Shown: piece after piece, positions 12,107 through 24,561 of the stretch
Layout: every line of letters starts with the position of its first letter
How positions within the stretch are numbered: position 1 is the first letter of the stretch
Source of the DNA: Antilocapra americana
Lineage: Eukaryota; Chordata; Mammalia; Artiodactyla; Antilocapridae
Length of the DNA: 64,000 bases
Assembly: GCA_007570785.1 (NCBI GenBank)
Contig: ML664199.1
Location: 16,513,523 to 16,577,522 of the forward strand
Direction: 5' to 3'
Program-made: the position numbers and the translations under genes
Notes under the pieces: model-generated
What the model saw: the letters and a program-made list of their open reading frames with translations, nothing else
Told to the model about the DNA's origin: nothing
Database searches by the model: none

Positions 12107-13229
12107 TTTGGAAACCATAAGCAAGATGAAAAGGCAGCCTTCAGAATGGAAGAAAATAATAGCAAAGAAAACAACTGACAAACAATTAAATCTCAAAAAC
12201 ATACAAGCAGTTCATACAACTCAATACCAGAAAAATGAACAACCCAATCAAAAAGTGAGCCAAAGAACTAAACTAACATTTCTCCAAAGAAGACATACAG
12301 GTGGCTAACAAACACATGAAAAGATGCTCAACATCATTCATTATCAGAGAAATGAAAATCAAAACCACAATGAGGTACCATCTCACACTGCTCAGAATGA
12401 GTGCCATCAAAAAGTTTACAAACAATAAACGATGGAGAGGGTGCAGAGAAAAGGGAACCCGCTTACTCTGTTGGTGAGAATGCAAACTGATACAGCCACT
12501 ATGGAGAACAGTGTGGAGATTCCTTAAAAAACTGGAAATAGAACTGCCATGTGACCCAACAATCCTCTGCTGGAAATACACACCAAGGAAAGCAGAACTG
12601 AAAAAGACACAGGTACCCCGGTGTTCACTGCAGCACTGTCTACAAAAGCTAAGACACAGAATCAACCTAGATGTCCATCAGGAGAAAAACAGGTAAGGTA
12701 CATAAACACAATGGAATTTTACTCAGCTATGAAAAAGAACACATTTGAGTCAGTTCTAATGAAGTGGGTGAAACCAGAGCCTATTATACAGAGTGAAATG
12801 AATCAGAAAGAGAAACATCAATACAGTATGTGTATATATATATATATATAGACACACATATATATCAAATTCAGAAAGATGTCAACAACGATCCTATATG
12901 CAAGGCAGCAAAAAAGACACAGATGTAAAGAACAGACTTTTGGACCGTGTGGAAGAAGGCAAGGTGGGATGATTTGAGAGAACAGCACTGAAACGTGTAT
13001 TACCATACGTAAAACAGATGACTAGTGCAAGCTCAGCACATGAAGCAGGGTACCCCAGACCTGTGCTCTGGGACAACCCAGAGGGATGGGGTGGGGAGGG
13101 AAGTGGGAGGAGGTCCAGGGTGGGGGTACATGTGCACCCGTGGCTGACTCATGTCGGTGTGTGGCAAAACCCACCACAATACTGTAAAGTAATTAGTCTC
13201 CAATTAAAATAAACTAACTAAAAAAAAGA
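12107..13229 (+). mobile_element. L1, 5'-truncated: end of ORF2 and 3' UTR
   Basis: Begins inside ORF2 at CATAAGCAAGATGAAAAGGC and carries the C-terminal ORF2 region (CATTTCTCCAAAGAAGACAT, ATGGAGAACAGTGTGGAGA). It continues through the G-rich 3' UTR to an A-rich tail near 13205-13229. Stops in all frames make it non-coding. A (TA)n expansion sits at 12834-12866. Confidence 0.92.
12834..12866. repeat. (TA)n microsatellite within L1 3' UTR
   Basis: Alternating TA repeat interrupted by GACACACA, at the place where the related L1 at 45 kb has only a short TACATATG stretch. Confidence 0.85.
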
Positions 13230-13271
13230 AACATTTTTGACTCATTAATACCTAAAGTCAGGTAAGCGTTG

Positions 13272-13478
13272 ATTAGGGCTGAGAGGTTAAAGCATCTGCC
13301 CACAATGCAGGAGACCTGGGTTCGATCCCTGGGTCAGGAAGATCCGCTGGAGAAGGAAATGGCAACCCACTCCAGTACTCTTGCCTGGAGAATCCCATGG
13401 ATGGAGGAGCATGGTGGGCTACAGTCCATGGGGTCACAAAGAGTCGGACAGAGCTGAGTGACTTCACTTTCACTTTCA
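13272..13478 (+). repeat. Bov-tA-type SINE
   Basis: Head with GGTTAAAGCATCTGCCCACA and GGGTTCGATCCCTGGGTCAG (B box), Bov-A body, tail GACTTCACTTTCACTTTCA. An imperfect flanking repeat (AAGCGTTGATTA near 13264 and AAGTATTGATTA near 13478) is a plausible target duplication. Confidence 0.9.
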
Positions 13479-13579
13479 AGTATTGATTAAATCTTATGCG
13501 CAATAATCTTTACACCAAACCAACATCACCATAACAACACACAATTACTATAAAAATAAAATCTCAAAACTCATACTAC

Positions 13580-13866
13580 AGGCTTCCCTGCTGGATCAGT
13601 GGTAAAGAAATCTGCCTGCCAATGCAGATGTGGGTTTAACCCCTGGTCCAAGAAGATCCCACATACCATGAAGCAACTAAGCCCATGCACCACAGCTATT
13701 GAGCTCAAGAGCTCAGGAACTACAATGACTGAACCCACATGCCACAACTACTGAAGCCCTGTGCCCCAGAGCCCATGCACTGCAAAGTAGGGTAGCCCCG
13801 CTCCCTGTAACCAGAGAAGAGCCCACTCAGCAACGAAGACTCAGCACAGCCAAAATAAAAAAAAAC
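13580..13866 (+). repeat. CHR-2-type SINE
   Basis: tRNA-Glu-like head GGCTTCCCTGCTGGATCAGT, then GAAGATCCCACATACCATGA, several CAACTACTGAAGCCC-like units, and an A-rich tail. This is the longer CHR body rather than Bov-A. Confidence 0.8.
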
Positions 13867-14970
13867 AAAACTGGACACCCATTCAAGATAGCAGAGCACT
13901 GAAACTGCAACTAACTGTTGTACAACTACTGAAAGGACATTGGAACTCATCAAAAAAAGATACCCATGTCCAAAGACAAAGCAGAAACCACAACAAGACA
14001 CCTCATCTACCAGAAGGTAGACAGAAGAAGCAAGAAACTCCCAGAGTCACCAGAACGAAAATCATATCACAGAAAGTTAAGCAAAAGGGATATGATAAAA
14101 TCTTAGAAAAGCAACTAAATGAAGTAGAGATAAGCAATCTTCCAGAAAAAGAATTTAGAATAATGACAGTGAAGATGATCCAGGATCTTGGAAACAGAAT
14201 GGAGAAGATGCAAGGAATGTTTACCAAAGACCCAGAAGAACTAAAGAACAGAGATGAACAATACACTGGAAGAAATCAACAGCAGAATAACTGAGGCAGA
14301 AGAACAGATAAGTGACTAGGAAGACAGAATGGTGGAAATCACTGCCACAAAACAGAATATTAAAAAAAGGATGAAAAAAGAAACATGAGGACAACCTAAG
14401 AGACCTCTAAGACAACATTAAATGCACCAACCTTGCATTATAGGGTCCCAGAAGAAGAGAGAGGATCTGAAAAAACATTTGAAAGAGATAATAGCTGAAA
14501 ACTTCCCTAATTTGGGAAAGGAAATAATCAACCATGTCCAGGAAGCACAGAGGACTTCCAGGCAGAATAAACCCAAGGAGGAACACACCAAGACACACAG
14601 TAATCAAACTGGTGAAAATTAAAGACAAAAATATTAAAAGCAACAAGGAACAAATAACAAATAATATAAAAAGGAACACCCATAGGTTATCAGCTGATTT
14701 CTCAACAGAAAGTCTACAAGCCAGTAGGAACGGCATGATATGTTTTAAAGTGATGAGGGAAGAACCTGCAACCAAGAATATTCTACCCAGCAAGACTCTA
14801 GTTCAGATTTGATGGAGAAATCAAAAGCTTTACAAACAAGCAAAAGTTAAGAGATTTCAGCATCACCAAAGCAGCTTTACAACAAACGCTAAAGGAACTT
14901 CTCTATACATGAAACACAAAAGGAGGAAGAGATCTACACAAAATAAACTTGAAACAAATTAGAAAACCGT
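13867..14970 (+). mobile_element. Old L1: ORF1 region, interrupted by a SINE
   Basis: Conceptual translation gives L1 ORF1 C-terminal motifs: VQEAQRTSRQNKPKEEHTK, RLSADFSTESLQASRNGM and NILPSKT. The sequence resumes after the SINE at 15264-15321 with the N terminus of ORF2 (VNGLNAPTK), so it is an L1 rather than an ORF1-only HAL1. Many stops; inactive. Confidence 0.8.
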
Positions 14971-14981
14971 AATAGGATCAT

Positions 14982-15252
14982 GCTGCTGCTGCCGCTAAGT
15001 CGCTTCAGTCGTGTCTGACTCTGTGCGACCCCATAGACGGCAGCCCACCAGGCTCCCCCGTCCCTGGATTCTCCAGGCAAGAACACTGGAGTGGGTTGCC
15101 ATTTCCGTCTCCAATGCGTGAAAGTGAAAAGTGAAAGTGAAGTCGCTCAGTCGTGACCAACTCTTCGCTTCGCGACCCATGGACTGCAGCCCACCAGGCT
15201 CCTCCCTCCATGGGATTTTCCAGGCAAGAGTGGGTTGCCATTGCCTTCTCCA
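14982..15252 (-). repeat. BovA2 SINE with perfect 11-bp target duplication
   Basis: Two Bov-A units in tandem (each with GTCGCTCAGTCGTG-like and GGGTTGCCATT motifs), opening with a GCTGCTGCTGCC stretch on the plus strand. AATAGGATCAT at 14971-14981 is repeated exactly at 15253-15263. It sits inside the old L1 and is clearly younger than it. Confidence 0.95.
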
Positions 15253-15263
15253 AATAGGATCAT

Positions 15264-15321
15264 ATGTATCGATAATTATTTTAAATGTAAATGGATTAAA
15301 TGCACCAACCAAACACAGACT
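15264..15321 (+). mobile_element. Continuation of the old L1 (start of ORF2)
   Basis: Encodes IIILNVNGLNAPTKHRLG, the conserved start of the ORF2 endonuclease. It ends abruptly in a GGGGGCGGGGGGA tract. Confidence 0.75.
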
Positions 15322-16031
15322 GGGGGCGGGGGGACGAAAACATGTGCCTGTACAGACTTCCACTTACCACATCACTCTACTTAATTCCCCGAACTATATG
15401 TAATTATTTTATATTATTAGGTTAATCATGTTGCCATTATGGTTTGCAATTGTAATTATTTTTTATTTTTTGGTCTGGTTACTGATTATGAAAACTGATA
15501 AACATTTTTTACTATTATGATCATGTTAGAAAAAAACATATATCACTAAACTTATTATCTATTATCAAACCTCTGAAAATTAAAATATCTAATAATTAAT
15601 TTTGAAAAATAGTCTTCCATGTTGCCTGGTATTATTTTTGTGACCAAAACTCAAATTCTTATTCATAATCTGTAAATGTAATACAGGAAATACATAAACT
15701 GTTTTAAAAAGAAACAGAACAAAAAGCTATTTTTAAACACAATTAGTCAATTATGCTTTAGAAAGGTAATTCTAATTAATTTAAATAATTTTAAGTATTC
15801 AACCTAGAGAACTCAAATTATCAGATGCATATTGAAAGAAATAAAAAAATTAACAAATTTTTCAATTTCAATTTCTTTCCCCAAGCACTGTCTATGTTAC
15901 CCTCTTGAAATACTAAACAAAACCTACTGGGAGAATTGACAGTTTCTTGCTTGATTGGCTTTACACTGAATCTCAAAATAATCAAATGATTTCCCCATTA
16001 TATGTACACTGATTACATGCAAACTAAGAAC

Positions 16032-18090
16032 CAGAATGAAAGATGAACTCCCCAGGTCGGCAGGTGCCCAATATGCTACTGGAGATCAGTAGAGAAATAA
16101 GTTCAGAAAGAATGAAGGGATGGAGCCAAGGTAAAAACAACATCCAGTTGTGGATGGGACTGGTGATAGAAGCAAGGTTCGATGCTGTAAAGAGCAATAT
16201 TGCATAGGAACCTGGAATGCTAGGTCCATGAATCAAGGCAAATTAGAAGTGGTCAAACAGGAGATGACAAGAGTGAACATCAACATTCTAGGAATGAGCA
16301 AACTAAGATGGACTGGAATGGGTGAATTTAACTCAGATGACCATTTTATCTACTACTGTGGGCAGGAATCCCTTAGAAGAAATGGAGTAGCCATCATGGT
16401 CAACAAAAGAGTCTGAAATGCAGTACTTGAATGCAATCTCAAAAATGACAGAATGATCACTGTTAGTTTCCAAGGCAAACCATTCAATATCACAGTAATC
16501 CAAGTCTATGCCCCAACCAGTAATGATGAAGAAGCTGAACAGTTCTATGAAGATCTACAAGACCTTCTAGAACTAACACCCAAAAAAGATGTCCTTTTCA
16601 TTACAGGGGACTGGAATGCAAAAGTAGGAAGTCAGGAAACACCTGGAGTAACAGACAAATTTGGCCTTGGAGTACAGAATGAAGCAGGGCAAAGGCTAAT
16701 AGAGTTCTGCCAAGAGAACACACTGGTCATAGCAAACACCTTCTTCCAAAAACACAAGAGAAAACTCTACAAATGGCATCACCAGATGGTCAACACCAAA
16801 ATCAGATTGATTATATTCTTTGCAGCCAAAGATGGAGAAGCTCAATACAGTCAGCAAAAACAAGACTGGGAGCTGACTGTGGCTTAGATCATGAACTTCT
16901 CATTACCAAATTCAGACTTAAATTGGAGAAAGTAGGGAAAACCACTAGACCATTCAGGTATGACCTAAATCAAATTGCTTTTGACTATACAATGGAAGTG
17001 AGAAATAGATTTAAGGGACTAGATTTGATAGACAGAATGCCTGATGAACTATGGATGAAAGTTTGTGACACTGTACAAGAGACAGGAATCAAGACCATCC
17101 CCAAGAAAAGAAATGCAAAGAAGCAAAATGTCTGTCTGAGGAGGCCTTACAAATAGCTGTGAAAAGAAGAGAAGGGAAAAGTAAAGGAGAAAAGGAAAGA
17201 TATATCCATTTGAATGCCGAGTTCCAAAGAATAGCAAGGAGAAATAAGAAAGCCTTCCTTAGCGAGCAATGCAAAGAAATACAGGAAAACAACAGAATGG
17301 GAAAGACTAGAGATCTCTTCAAGAAAGTTAGAGATACCAAGGGAGCATTTCATGCAAAGATGGGCTCGATAAAGGACAGAAATGGTATAGACCTAACAGA
17401 AGCAGAAGATATTAAGAAGAAGTGGCAAGAATACACAGAAAAACTGTACAAAAAAGATCTTCATGACTCAGATAATCATGATGGTGTGGTCACTCACACT
17501 CAGCTAGAGCCAGACTTCCTGGAAGGTGAAGTCAAGTGGGCCTTAGAAAGCATCACTATGAACAAAGCAAGGAGAGATAAGAAAGCCTTCCTCAGTAATC
17601 AATGCAAAGAAATAGGGGGAAATAATAGAATGGGAAAGACTAGAGGCTATGGTTTTTCCAGTAGTCATGTATGGATGTGAGAGTTGGACTATAAAGAAAG
17701 CTGAATGTAGAAGAATTAATGCTTCTGCACTATGGTGTTGGAGAACACTCTTGAGAGTCCCTTGGACTGCAAGGAGATCCAACCCATTGCATCCTAAAGG
17801 AGATCAGTCCTGGGTGTTCATTGGAAGGACTGATGTTGAAGCTGAAACTCCAATATTTTGGCCACCTAATGTGAAGAGCTGACTCATTTGAAAGGACCCT
17901 AATGCTAGGAAAGATTGAGGGCAGGAGAAGTGGACGACAGAGGATAAGGTGGTTGGATGGCATCATCGACTCAATGGACGTGGGTTTGGGTGGACTCAGG
18001 GAGCTGGTGATGGACAGGGAGGCCTGGTGTGCTGTGGGTCATGGGGTCACAGAGAGTTGGACACGACTGAGCAACTGAACTGAACTGAAG
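16032..18090 (+). mobile_element. BovB (RTE LINE) relic lacking the reverse transcriptase
   Basis: The AP-endonuclease part is readable in broken frames at 16150-17156. Motifs include GTWNARSMNQGKLE, DVLFITGDWNAKVGSQ and DYILCSQRW. It is followed by the linker to about 17566 (WALESITMNKA). The reverse transcriptase core expected next is missing. Instead a 79-base segment at 17567-17645 repeats 17234-17312 with about ten differences. The sequence then jumps to the C-terminal tail (AMVFPVVMYGCESW equivalent at about 17646) and runs to the normal BovB 3' end at 18090. Frameshifts at about 16416 and 17156 also disable it. Confidence 0.93.
17567..17645 (+). repeat. Duplicated internal BovB segment
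   Basis: Begins GCAAGGAGAGATAAGAAAGC and ends GGGAAAGACTAGAG; its partner is 17234-17312. Both junctions show short sequence identity with the neighbouring BovB sequence (GC and CTAG-like), compatible with template switching. Confidence 0.85.
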
Positions 18091-18779
18091 ACCCAAACAT
18101 TAGCTTATGTAAATGTATTACAAACACTAAAACTTTAATTGATGCTATTTTTAGATAAACAGAAGATGGCAAAAGATATGTCTTCTCCAGAAATGAAGAA
18201 GAGAATTAACCTTGGTATTTTTGTCTGATGTGCCAGACACTGTGCAGTGCAATATTTATGTATATACAAATATTAAATGTGAGCATATGTGATAATAAAG
18301 CTACCATCTCTTAGCCTCAGTCTCTTGCGAATTGTTTCCCTTTCAATTAAATTCCCCACTGGGTAGGTAAATGATAAGATAGCAAAGATGTTTCAAAATT
18401 AAGTCTACTGCCATGGCCCTGGCAAACACCTAAAAAGTAAACTGTAAAGACTAAGAGAACGTACCCTCATCAAAACGATATTCTGATGCTTTGGCTTTTT
18501 CCCTATGGACTAACAAATAGCATTTTCCAGCGAGTTTTCTTACTGAAAACCTACCTTACTAGTTAAAAACACATTTGGTCCAATTATAAGTGCCCACATG
18601 GAAGAAAAATAAGAGTCCTTTTTTAAAGTCACTAAAAAAGATTTCAGTTATGATACATAGGGCCACTTCACATAGCAACATTGCCAAGAATAGCAAAAAA
18701 CAAACTCTAATAGCTCATGTCTGTGACCAAGCACCACCATAAACCACACTGTTACTTCTTTAGGTTTCCAACAGTTTGA

Positions 18780-19560
18780 TTATTTTGTAAGCATGCTTTT
18801 CTTTGAGCTTCTCCTATTTGGGTTTACTTAGCTTCTTAAATCTATAAACTTGTGTCCTTATCTAATGTTGGGATGTGTTTGTCCATTATAAGTCACAATC
18901 TCCTTCTCCTCTCTTCTGGATCCTAAAGACATGAATGTCAACACAGATGATATTGTCCCTCAGGTCCCTGAGACTCGGTTCTTTTCTGTCCCCCCAATCT
19001 TCTTTTTCTCTGTTCTTCTGTTTAGGTAATTTATATCGGTCTATCTGCAACGTAGCTGACTCTTTCCTCTGTCAATTCCATTCCACTATGAAGCTCATAT
19101 AGCTAACTTTTCATTTCAGATATTACACTTTTCAGTTTTTATTAAAAAGTCCATTTGGTTCTAATTTTTACTTCTAAGCTGAAAATATCTACCTTTCCAT
19201 TTATTTCAAGTGTGTTTACCTCATTATAACAGTTATTTACAATTATTTGATATTTCCAACATCTACATCATCTCAGGGTTGACACGTGTAAATTGTCTTT
19301 TCCCTCTAAAACTGGTCATATTTTTCTGGTTCTGTCAGGTAATTTTAGACTGTATACTGGATATCATGAATAGTAATGCTGTGTGTAGACTCTGGGCCCT
19401 GGGTTCTGCTGTAACTCTTTGACCATAATACTGACTGTGTTTGTTTGCTTTAGCAGGCATATAATCTAGTTAGGTGTAGATACAATTTCTTTTTCACCTC
19501 TATAGACAGTTATTCCAATGTGAATTCAGTTCTCAAGCCTTTGCTATGCTGCTTTGAGTG
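18780..19560 (-). mobile_element. Probable ancient L1 3' UTR (L1M-like), antisense
   Basis: Pyrimidine-rich sequence with AGGTAATTTTAGACTGTATACTGGATATCATG and similar phrases resembles antisense 3' UTRs of old mammalian L1 families. No ORF2 part is recognised and the ends are guesses. Confidence 0.4.
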
Positions 19561-19698
19561 TGGCCCCATGAAATGTGCCACTCAGGCCTGAGACTTGGGT
19601 GGTAGTTCAAATCCTCTTTTCAATAATTTCTGTCCTGTGCATTCAAAGGTTGGATGGGCTCTACACATATGTAGGTTTGTACACAGAATTAAGAAAAC

Positions 19699-20431
19699 TG
19701 CCGGGAGTCGTCAGGATGCCCCCTCACTCAGATGACAAAGTCACCAGACTGAGAAGGAAACTGCAAAGTGGATTTTCCTTCGGGGCATCCCAAGGCAAGG
19801 TCCCTCCTGGTATTTTTCTTGGGAAGTTCTGTTTATGCTCTGAAAATTAGCTCATCTCAGTAGGTCAGTCCCAGTTAGAAATAATTCATCCTGAGATAAT
19901 TCCCTCACACCTTATTTCCCCCAGGGGATTGGGGAAGGCAGATTCCCTTCCCTGGGGACAAAGGAGGAATAAGGGACATTTAAATAGATTACTTCACCTC
20001 CTACTCTTTACTGGGGAGTTTCTTTCTACTTAGATTGATGTACTTATCCAAAGTATGCTGGAGACAATCAAATGGTAAACATACTAATGTTAAATCTAAT
20101 TATGCAGAAATCCTACTTTTGCAAGTAAAATGAACTTAAGGTTAAAGTTGTTGATGATAGGCAGAAAACAAGATTGTATAGAATAACATGTGATGTAATG
20201 GGTGTGTTTCTTGGGTGTAAAAACTGTAAACCAACAACAATAAAGAGAGAGACTGCTCCATCACCACATGGACTCAGCTCAGTTCTTCCGCTGACGCCAC
20301 TCATCCCTCAAGACCCTCGGACCCCGCTGGGGCTGGACCCTGGCAGAAAACCTTTTCTCCGGCTCTCTTTCTCCAGGATTTCCCTCATACCCTGTCCCAG
20401 AGGGTTCTATTCTACCCAATTCCTCAAGCCA
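19699..20431 (+). mobile_element. Putative solo LTR of an endogenous retrovirus
   Basis: A 733-base block starting TGCCGGGAGTCG and ending AAGCCA, flanked by GAAAAC (19693-19698) and GAAAAA (20432-20437), a near-match 6-bp duplication. AATAAA lies at 20239-20244 in the expected R region and TTTAAATAG near 19980 could be a TATA-like site. No internal viral genes lie beside it. The family is not identified. Confidence 0.55.
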
Positions 20432-21519
20432 GAAAAACATTCATTTTAAGGTATTTTGGTGTTAACAGGAGCACTGCTATGGTTTAACATGTTTAATTCA
20501 AACTACACTTATAAGATGGTGAGCTATGAGCTAAGCTGCAAAAGAACCAAAAATATCATTCCTCCAAAAGGTAAGATGAAGGCTAAAATAGATTGTTGAT
20601 ATGCTGGACACACAGACATACAACTATACAAAACCATTATGTTCTTATCAAATAAAAAAATGTTCAATACTGGTCTAATAATAAAAAAAAATGGAGACGG
20701 ATATATATAATGACAACTGAATCAACTGAAGTCAACAGTAAAGCCCTAGTGAGGCAAACTAAAGTAACTAGGCCCCCTGTTTAGAAAGATAAAACCAAAG
20801 AAACTATATAGTGAACTATGAAATCATGAAAGTTATACAGAGTGGATCCCAGATACCCAGATGAACAAAAACTGCAATACTTAAGAGTACAGTGTGTACC
20901 TAGAAGCTTAAGCTCAGAACAAATAAAAATGAACTACTATTTTACACAGCAAATGTTAAGAGATGGTAGAGAATGAAAAGCTTAGCAAATAAGTTCTTGA
21001 TAAATTTTTATGTCATAGCTAGCCATCCATAATGGTGAATTCAGGAAAGCCAATGAAATTTGAGATTAGCCCACAAACCTCTTTTGCGTCATTAAAAATA
21101 ACAGCATCTAGCTGCACAACTTATTTCATTATTGGCTGGACCATAGATTTTACTCAATATGGTTTTTCTTACATATAGCCTCTTTTTTATTTATTCTATT
21201 TTAAAACCTTATAAGTCTGATAGACAAATCTTGTCTAGTTTGGCCAGAAACTCATCAATCTATCAATAATTCTTCATTTATTCCACTCATAGGATCATGG
21301 TAGATTAGCAAAAGAAACAATTAAAACTTTTAAGTTTAATTAGTGTGACCTACAGAAATAAACGCTATATACCAAATACATTAAAAGTGCTATAATATCT
21401 ATAAAACTGAAGTTTTATTTTAGATTCATAACAAGTCTTATAAATAAAAATTTCAAATGATAAATAACCTGAAACACAGTCAATACAATACATGACAAAT
21501 TTTAAAATCTTTTTTATCT

Positions 21520-21775
21520 TTTTATCTCAGTTTTACTGAGATATAATTGACAAATAAGATTGCAAGATATTTAAAGTATAAAATGTGGTGATTTGATACA
21601 CATATACATCATGGAAACATTCATCACCTCATATAATTATCTTTTTGAGAGCATTTAAGTTCTACTCTCAACAAATTTCAATTCTATAATTCAGTGTTGT
21701 CAGTTATAGTCACCATGTTAAACATTAAATCCTCAGGTCTTAATCATTGTATAACTTAAGTCTGTCTTCATTCTT
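21520..21775 (-). mobile_element. Old L1 3' UTR relic (L1M-like)
   Basis: TTTTACTGAGATATAATTGACAAATAAG, TTTAAAGTATAAAATGTGGTGATTTGATAC and the GTCACCATGTTAAACATTAAATCC stretch are characteristic of antisense L1ME-type 3' UTRs. Confidence 0.7.
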
Positions 21776-22102
21776 GAAGTGTTTTGAAGATCAAAGATAT
21801 CAGAAAATTCCTGTACTTACTTTAATATATTAAATATATTCCTTAAAATTGCTACACCAAAAAATATCATCCATCTCCAAAGAGAGAAGGAAAAACACCT
21901 GACATTATCACCTTGTTTTTGTTACAGTTTGATTAGTCAAACGATCAAAGGTACATCATAGAGGCTTTTGTTTTTGTCTGTTTTTATGTTTTTAAGTTCC
22001 CAATTTAGCTCTAAGACATGCTATTTTATCACAAAAGAAGGTCATTTGGAAACCCATCTCCATATAGCCAAAAAAGAATAAAAGTAAAGTAGATATACAT
22101 AC

Positions 22103-22300
22103 TCCTTTTGGAAAGCCATACACAAGGGAGAACTGAATCCAAAGACGAGGCACATCTGGGCATCTGGGCTGTAGCCAGACCGCAGCAAAGTTTCCAGGCA
22201 CTCCTCACGCCCTCCAAACACTGCTGAGTACACAGGGCTCACCTTGTTTGGCCCAGTGTCACAAACCCGGTTAGTGAGTGGTATTAACAAGTCCAAGATT
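22103..22300 (-). CDS. ASB3: ASB3 coding exon, approx. residues 261-327
   Basis: This 198-base exon (1 + 65 codons + 2) completes a split Lys codon and continues [16 protein letters not shown], then [12 protein letters not shown] and [17 protein letters not shown], ending CMAFQK plus two bases. The [12 protein letters not shown] stretch is an ankyrin outer-helix/hairpin signature. The acceptor is TTTGCAG and the donor is GTATGT. The next exon supplies the final base of the Asp codon, matching the human order. Confidence 0.95.
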
Positions 22301-23399
22301 CTGCAAATACACAAGGTCAGGAGTATGTTTCTGTATGTACATAATTGTAGACATTTCTACAGGACATCTTTTGAGTCATCCATTGATTGAATTTAAGAAG
22401 TCTGTCTGTTTTTGGTGTACTTTCTATGTACAATAAATTATTACAAGCTACACACTCTAAAATGCTTATTACTATGGCTTAATAAAAAGGCCCTTAAACA
22501 TATTTGAAACATAACTAAGTAATGTTCCTATAAAAGTAAATAGCTAACATATTGTCCTCTTTTATTTTTTTACTAATTGTTTACATTACCACCACTACTC
22601 GAGTCCCCAAAATTCAAACCTTATATGAGATGTTTTAGTTTCTAATAAATTATTTAAAACTTCATTACATTAAATAAAAACATATATCAAGACAATAAAT
22701 TATTTTACTTTGTAAAGTAGCAACCAAAGTTTTATTTTTCTAATTAGCAAGAATTTTTTAGGATGATGAGAGACATGAAATGAACAGTATTTACGGCAGG
22801 AAGAAATCAGAATTTCTGCTAAAATATCTTATTCTCAGAAAAGAAGATGAGCTCTTTTATGTGTTATGGTAGATTTATTTAAAAGACTGGTTGCTAACTA
22901 GAGAAAGTTCTAAATAAAATCATTAAAACATAAGTTCTTAGATTATTTTTAGACTTACCTGAAGCACTCAGCTGGAGAGAAAGGACTAGTCTACGCTATA
23001 AGGATAATATAAGCCAGAAATTCTCCTTTTTCTGGGAAAAGAAAGGCAGAGCTACACTAAAGTATATTTATAACATTCTTTCTCCCTGCCACTCTTCCTT
23101 AAGTAGGACTAAGATAGTAATATTTAAGGAGAACCTATATTTACTATGAAAAAAACCATCAGTGACCAAAACAATTCTCAAAATTGAGAACAAGTAAGGG
23201 TAAATTCTCAAGAGGGTTCTGATATCAATTTAAAGCTCAGAGTATAACTGTAGATTTATGATTAAATAAAATACCAAGAGTTAAGAAAAACATCAAATGT
23301 TTAAACCTAAGTATTTTGCTAAAATAAAGAACCTGTCGAGTGTCCCCTACATGTAATAAATGTGTTAAAAATTTTTAAGTGAGTTGGAAAAACTATACT

Positions 23400-23497
23400 C
23401 TTCAGTTCAGTTCAGTAACTCAGTCGTGTCCGACTCTTTGCAACCCTTTGGACTGCAGCATGCCAGGCCTTCCTGTCCATGACCAACTCTTCAACAA
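23400..23497 (-). mobile_element. BovB 3'-end fragment
   Basis: TTCAGTTCAGTTCAGTAACTCAG followed by CGTGTCCGACTCTTTGC and GCCAGGCCTTCCTGTCCATG is the antisense BovB 3' terminus, severely 5'-truncated to about 100 bases. Confidence 0.9.
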
Positions 23498-24383
23498 GGC
23501 ACAAACAAGATTACAAATATCTTTAAGAAAACAGTAAAATACCATGACACCTAGTGGCATAATAACACAATTACAGCACCTGCTTTTCTACTATACAAAC
23601 ATTAAATACTAAAGACAAGACCATTTCACTATTACTTTTTAAATTAAATAATACTAACAACAGCTATAAAAAATTACTACTGCAGTATTATGACTCTAAA
23701 AACTTTAAATATGTATTTTTAAAAACTGTTTGGTACCAATCTATATTAAGATAGGCTGCCATATTCTCAAGGTAAAACCAGGTTTAATAATTTCTAGGAT
23801 TCTTAGAACTCCCAATTTCAGGAATTTTCAACTTTCTTTAAGTCTCTCTCTCTCCAAAAATTTCATGTGAATTTCTGGCTAGGGAAGAAGAGTAATAGAT
23901 GCAGGAGAAAGTACCAGGTTGAATTTGAAATCAGACAAAGAGGAGTCCAGTCAAAGGGTTCAAGATGTGGAGGACTACCTAGACCCCACGAAAAAGAACT
24001 CCAACAGAGATCACAAATCCAAAACCTTTCTGGGGTCAAGGAGGTAACATAAGTAAGTTGAATAAAGTCATCAGATCAGTACCTCAAGATGTCTAGGATA
24101 AAACTGGAAAGGAGTGAAAGAGTAGCTTAAGAAAGTCAGAGGGAAGACTTAACACCCTGAGGTCTCCTGGGCCACGCTGCCTCACTCTAAGAAAGTGCAA
24201 GACTAAGAACTGCAGGGCATGGCATGGGAGACAGATGTGCAGGTGGACCTAATCATCGAGCAGATCAGTAGAGAAAGGAACACCAAGGATTATGCCTAGA
24301 GGTAAAGAGTCTGGTCCAGAAGATCTAATTTCTTACTACCTCTGAATTATGAGACCATTTTTATTCTCATTTTTAACACTTAC

Positions 24384-24561
24384 TTTGTATGGCCCATCTG
24401 TGCAGCTGCATGTATAGGTAGCTGCCAATTGTCCTCATTACAGTAAAGATCAGGATCTGCCCCACTGGAGAGCAAAAGCTCCACACATTCTGTGTGGCCC
24501 TCTTGAGCAGCAATGAACAAGGGAGTAGCTTTGTCCAAGGCTTGACAATTGACATTTGCAC
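24384..24561 (-). CDS. ASB3: ASB3 coding exon, approx. residues 202-261 (ankyrin repeats)
   Basis: This 178-base exon (2 + 58 codons + 2) starts by completing a Gly codon and reads [20 protein letters not shown], followed by [18 protein letters not shown] and [12 protein letters not shown]. It contains one full and one partial ankyrin repeat, with [11 protein letters not shown] and LLSSGADP as classic motifs. The acceptor is TTTTAG and the donor is GTAAGT, a strong consensus site. All 58 codons align with remembered human ASB3 with very few changes, which makes this the most conserved exon seen here. Confidence 0.96.

Larger units (their letters stand above)
7166..22102. other. ASB3 intron (14.9 kb), repeat-rich
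   Basis: Contains several L1 pieces, MIRs, Bov-tA, CHR-2 and BovA2 SINEs, an RT-deleted BovB and a probable LTR, each listed separately. The stretches 7437-7949, 8086-8889, 8976-9754, 9861-10035, 10077-12106, 15322-16031, 18091-18779, 20438-21519 and 21776-22102 are AT-rich and show me nothing recognisable. Confidence 0.7.

Noticed and set aside
12834..12866. TA-rich tract considered as a promoter or origin-like element
   Set aside because: It is a microsatellite expansion inside an L1 3' UTR.
16150..17680. Endonuclease-like frames of 88-173 codons
   Set aside because: They are parts of an inactive BovB; frames are broken and the RT domain is missing.
20174..20449. 91-codon frame in the GC-rich end of the LTR-like block
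   Set aside because: It lies in the R/U5-like part of a putative LTR and crosses its boundary.
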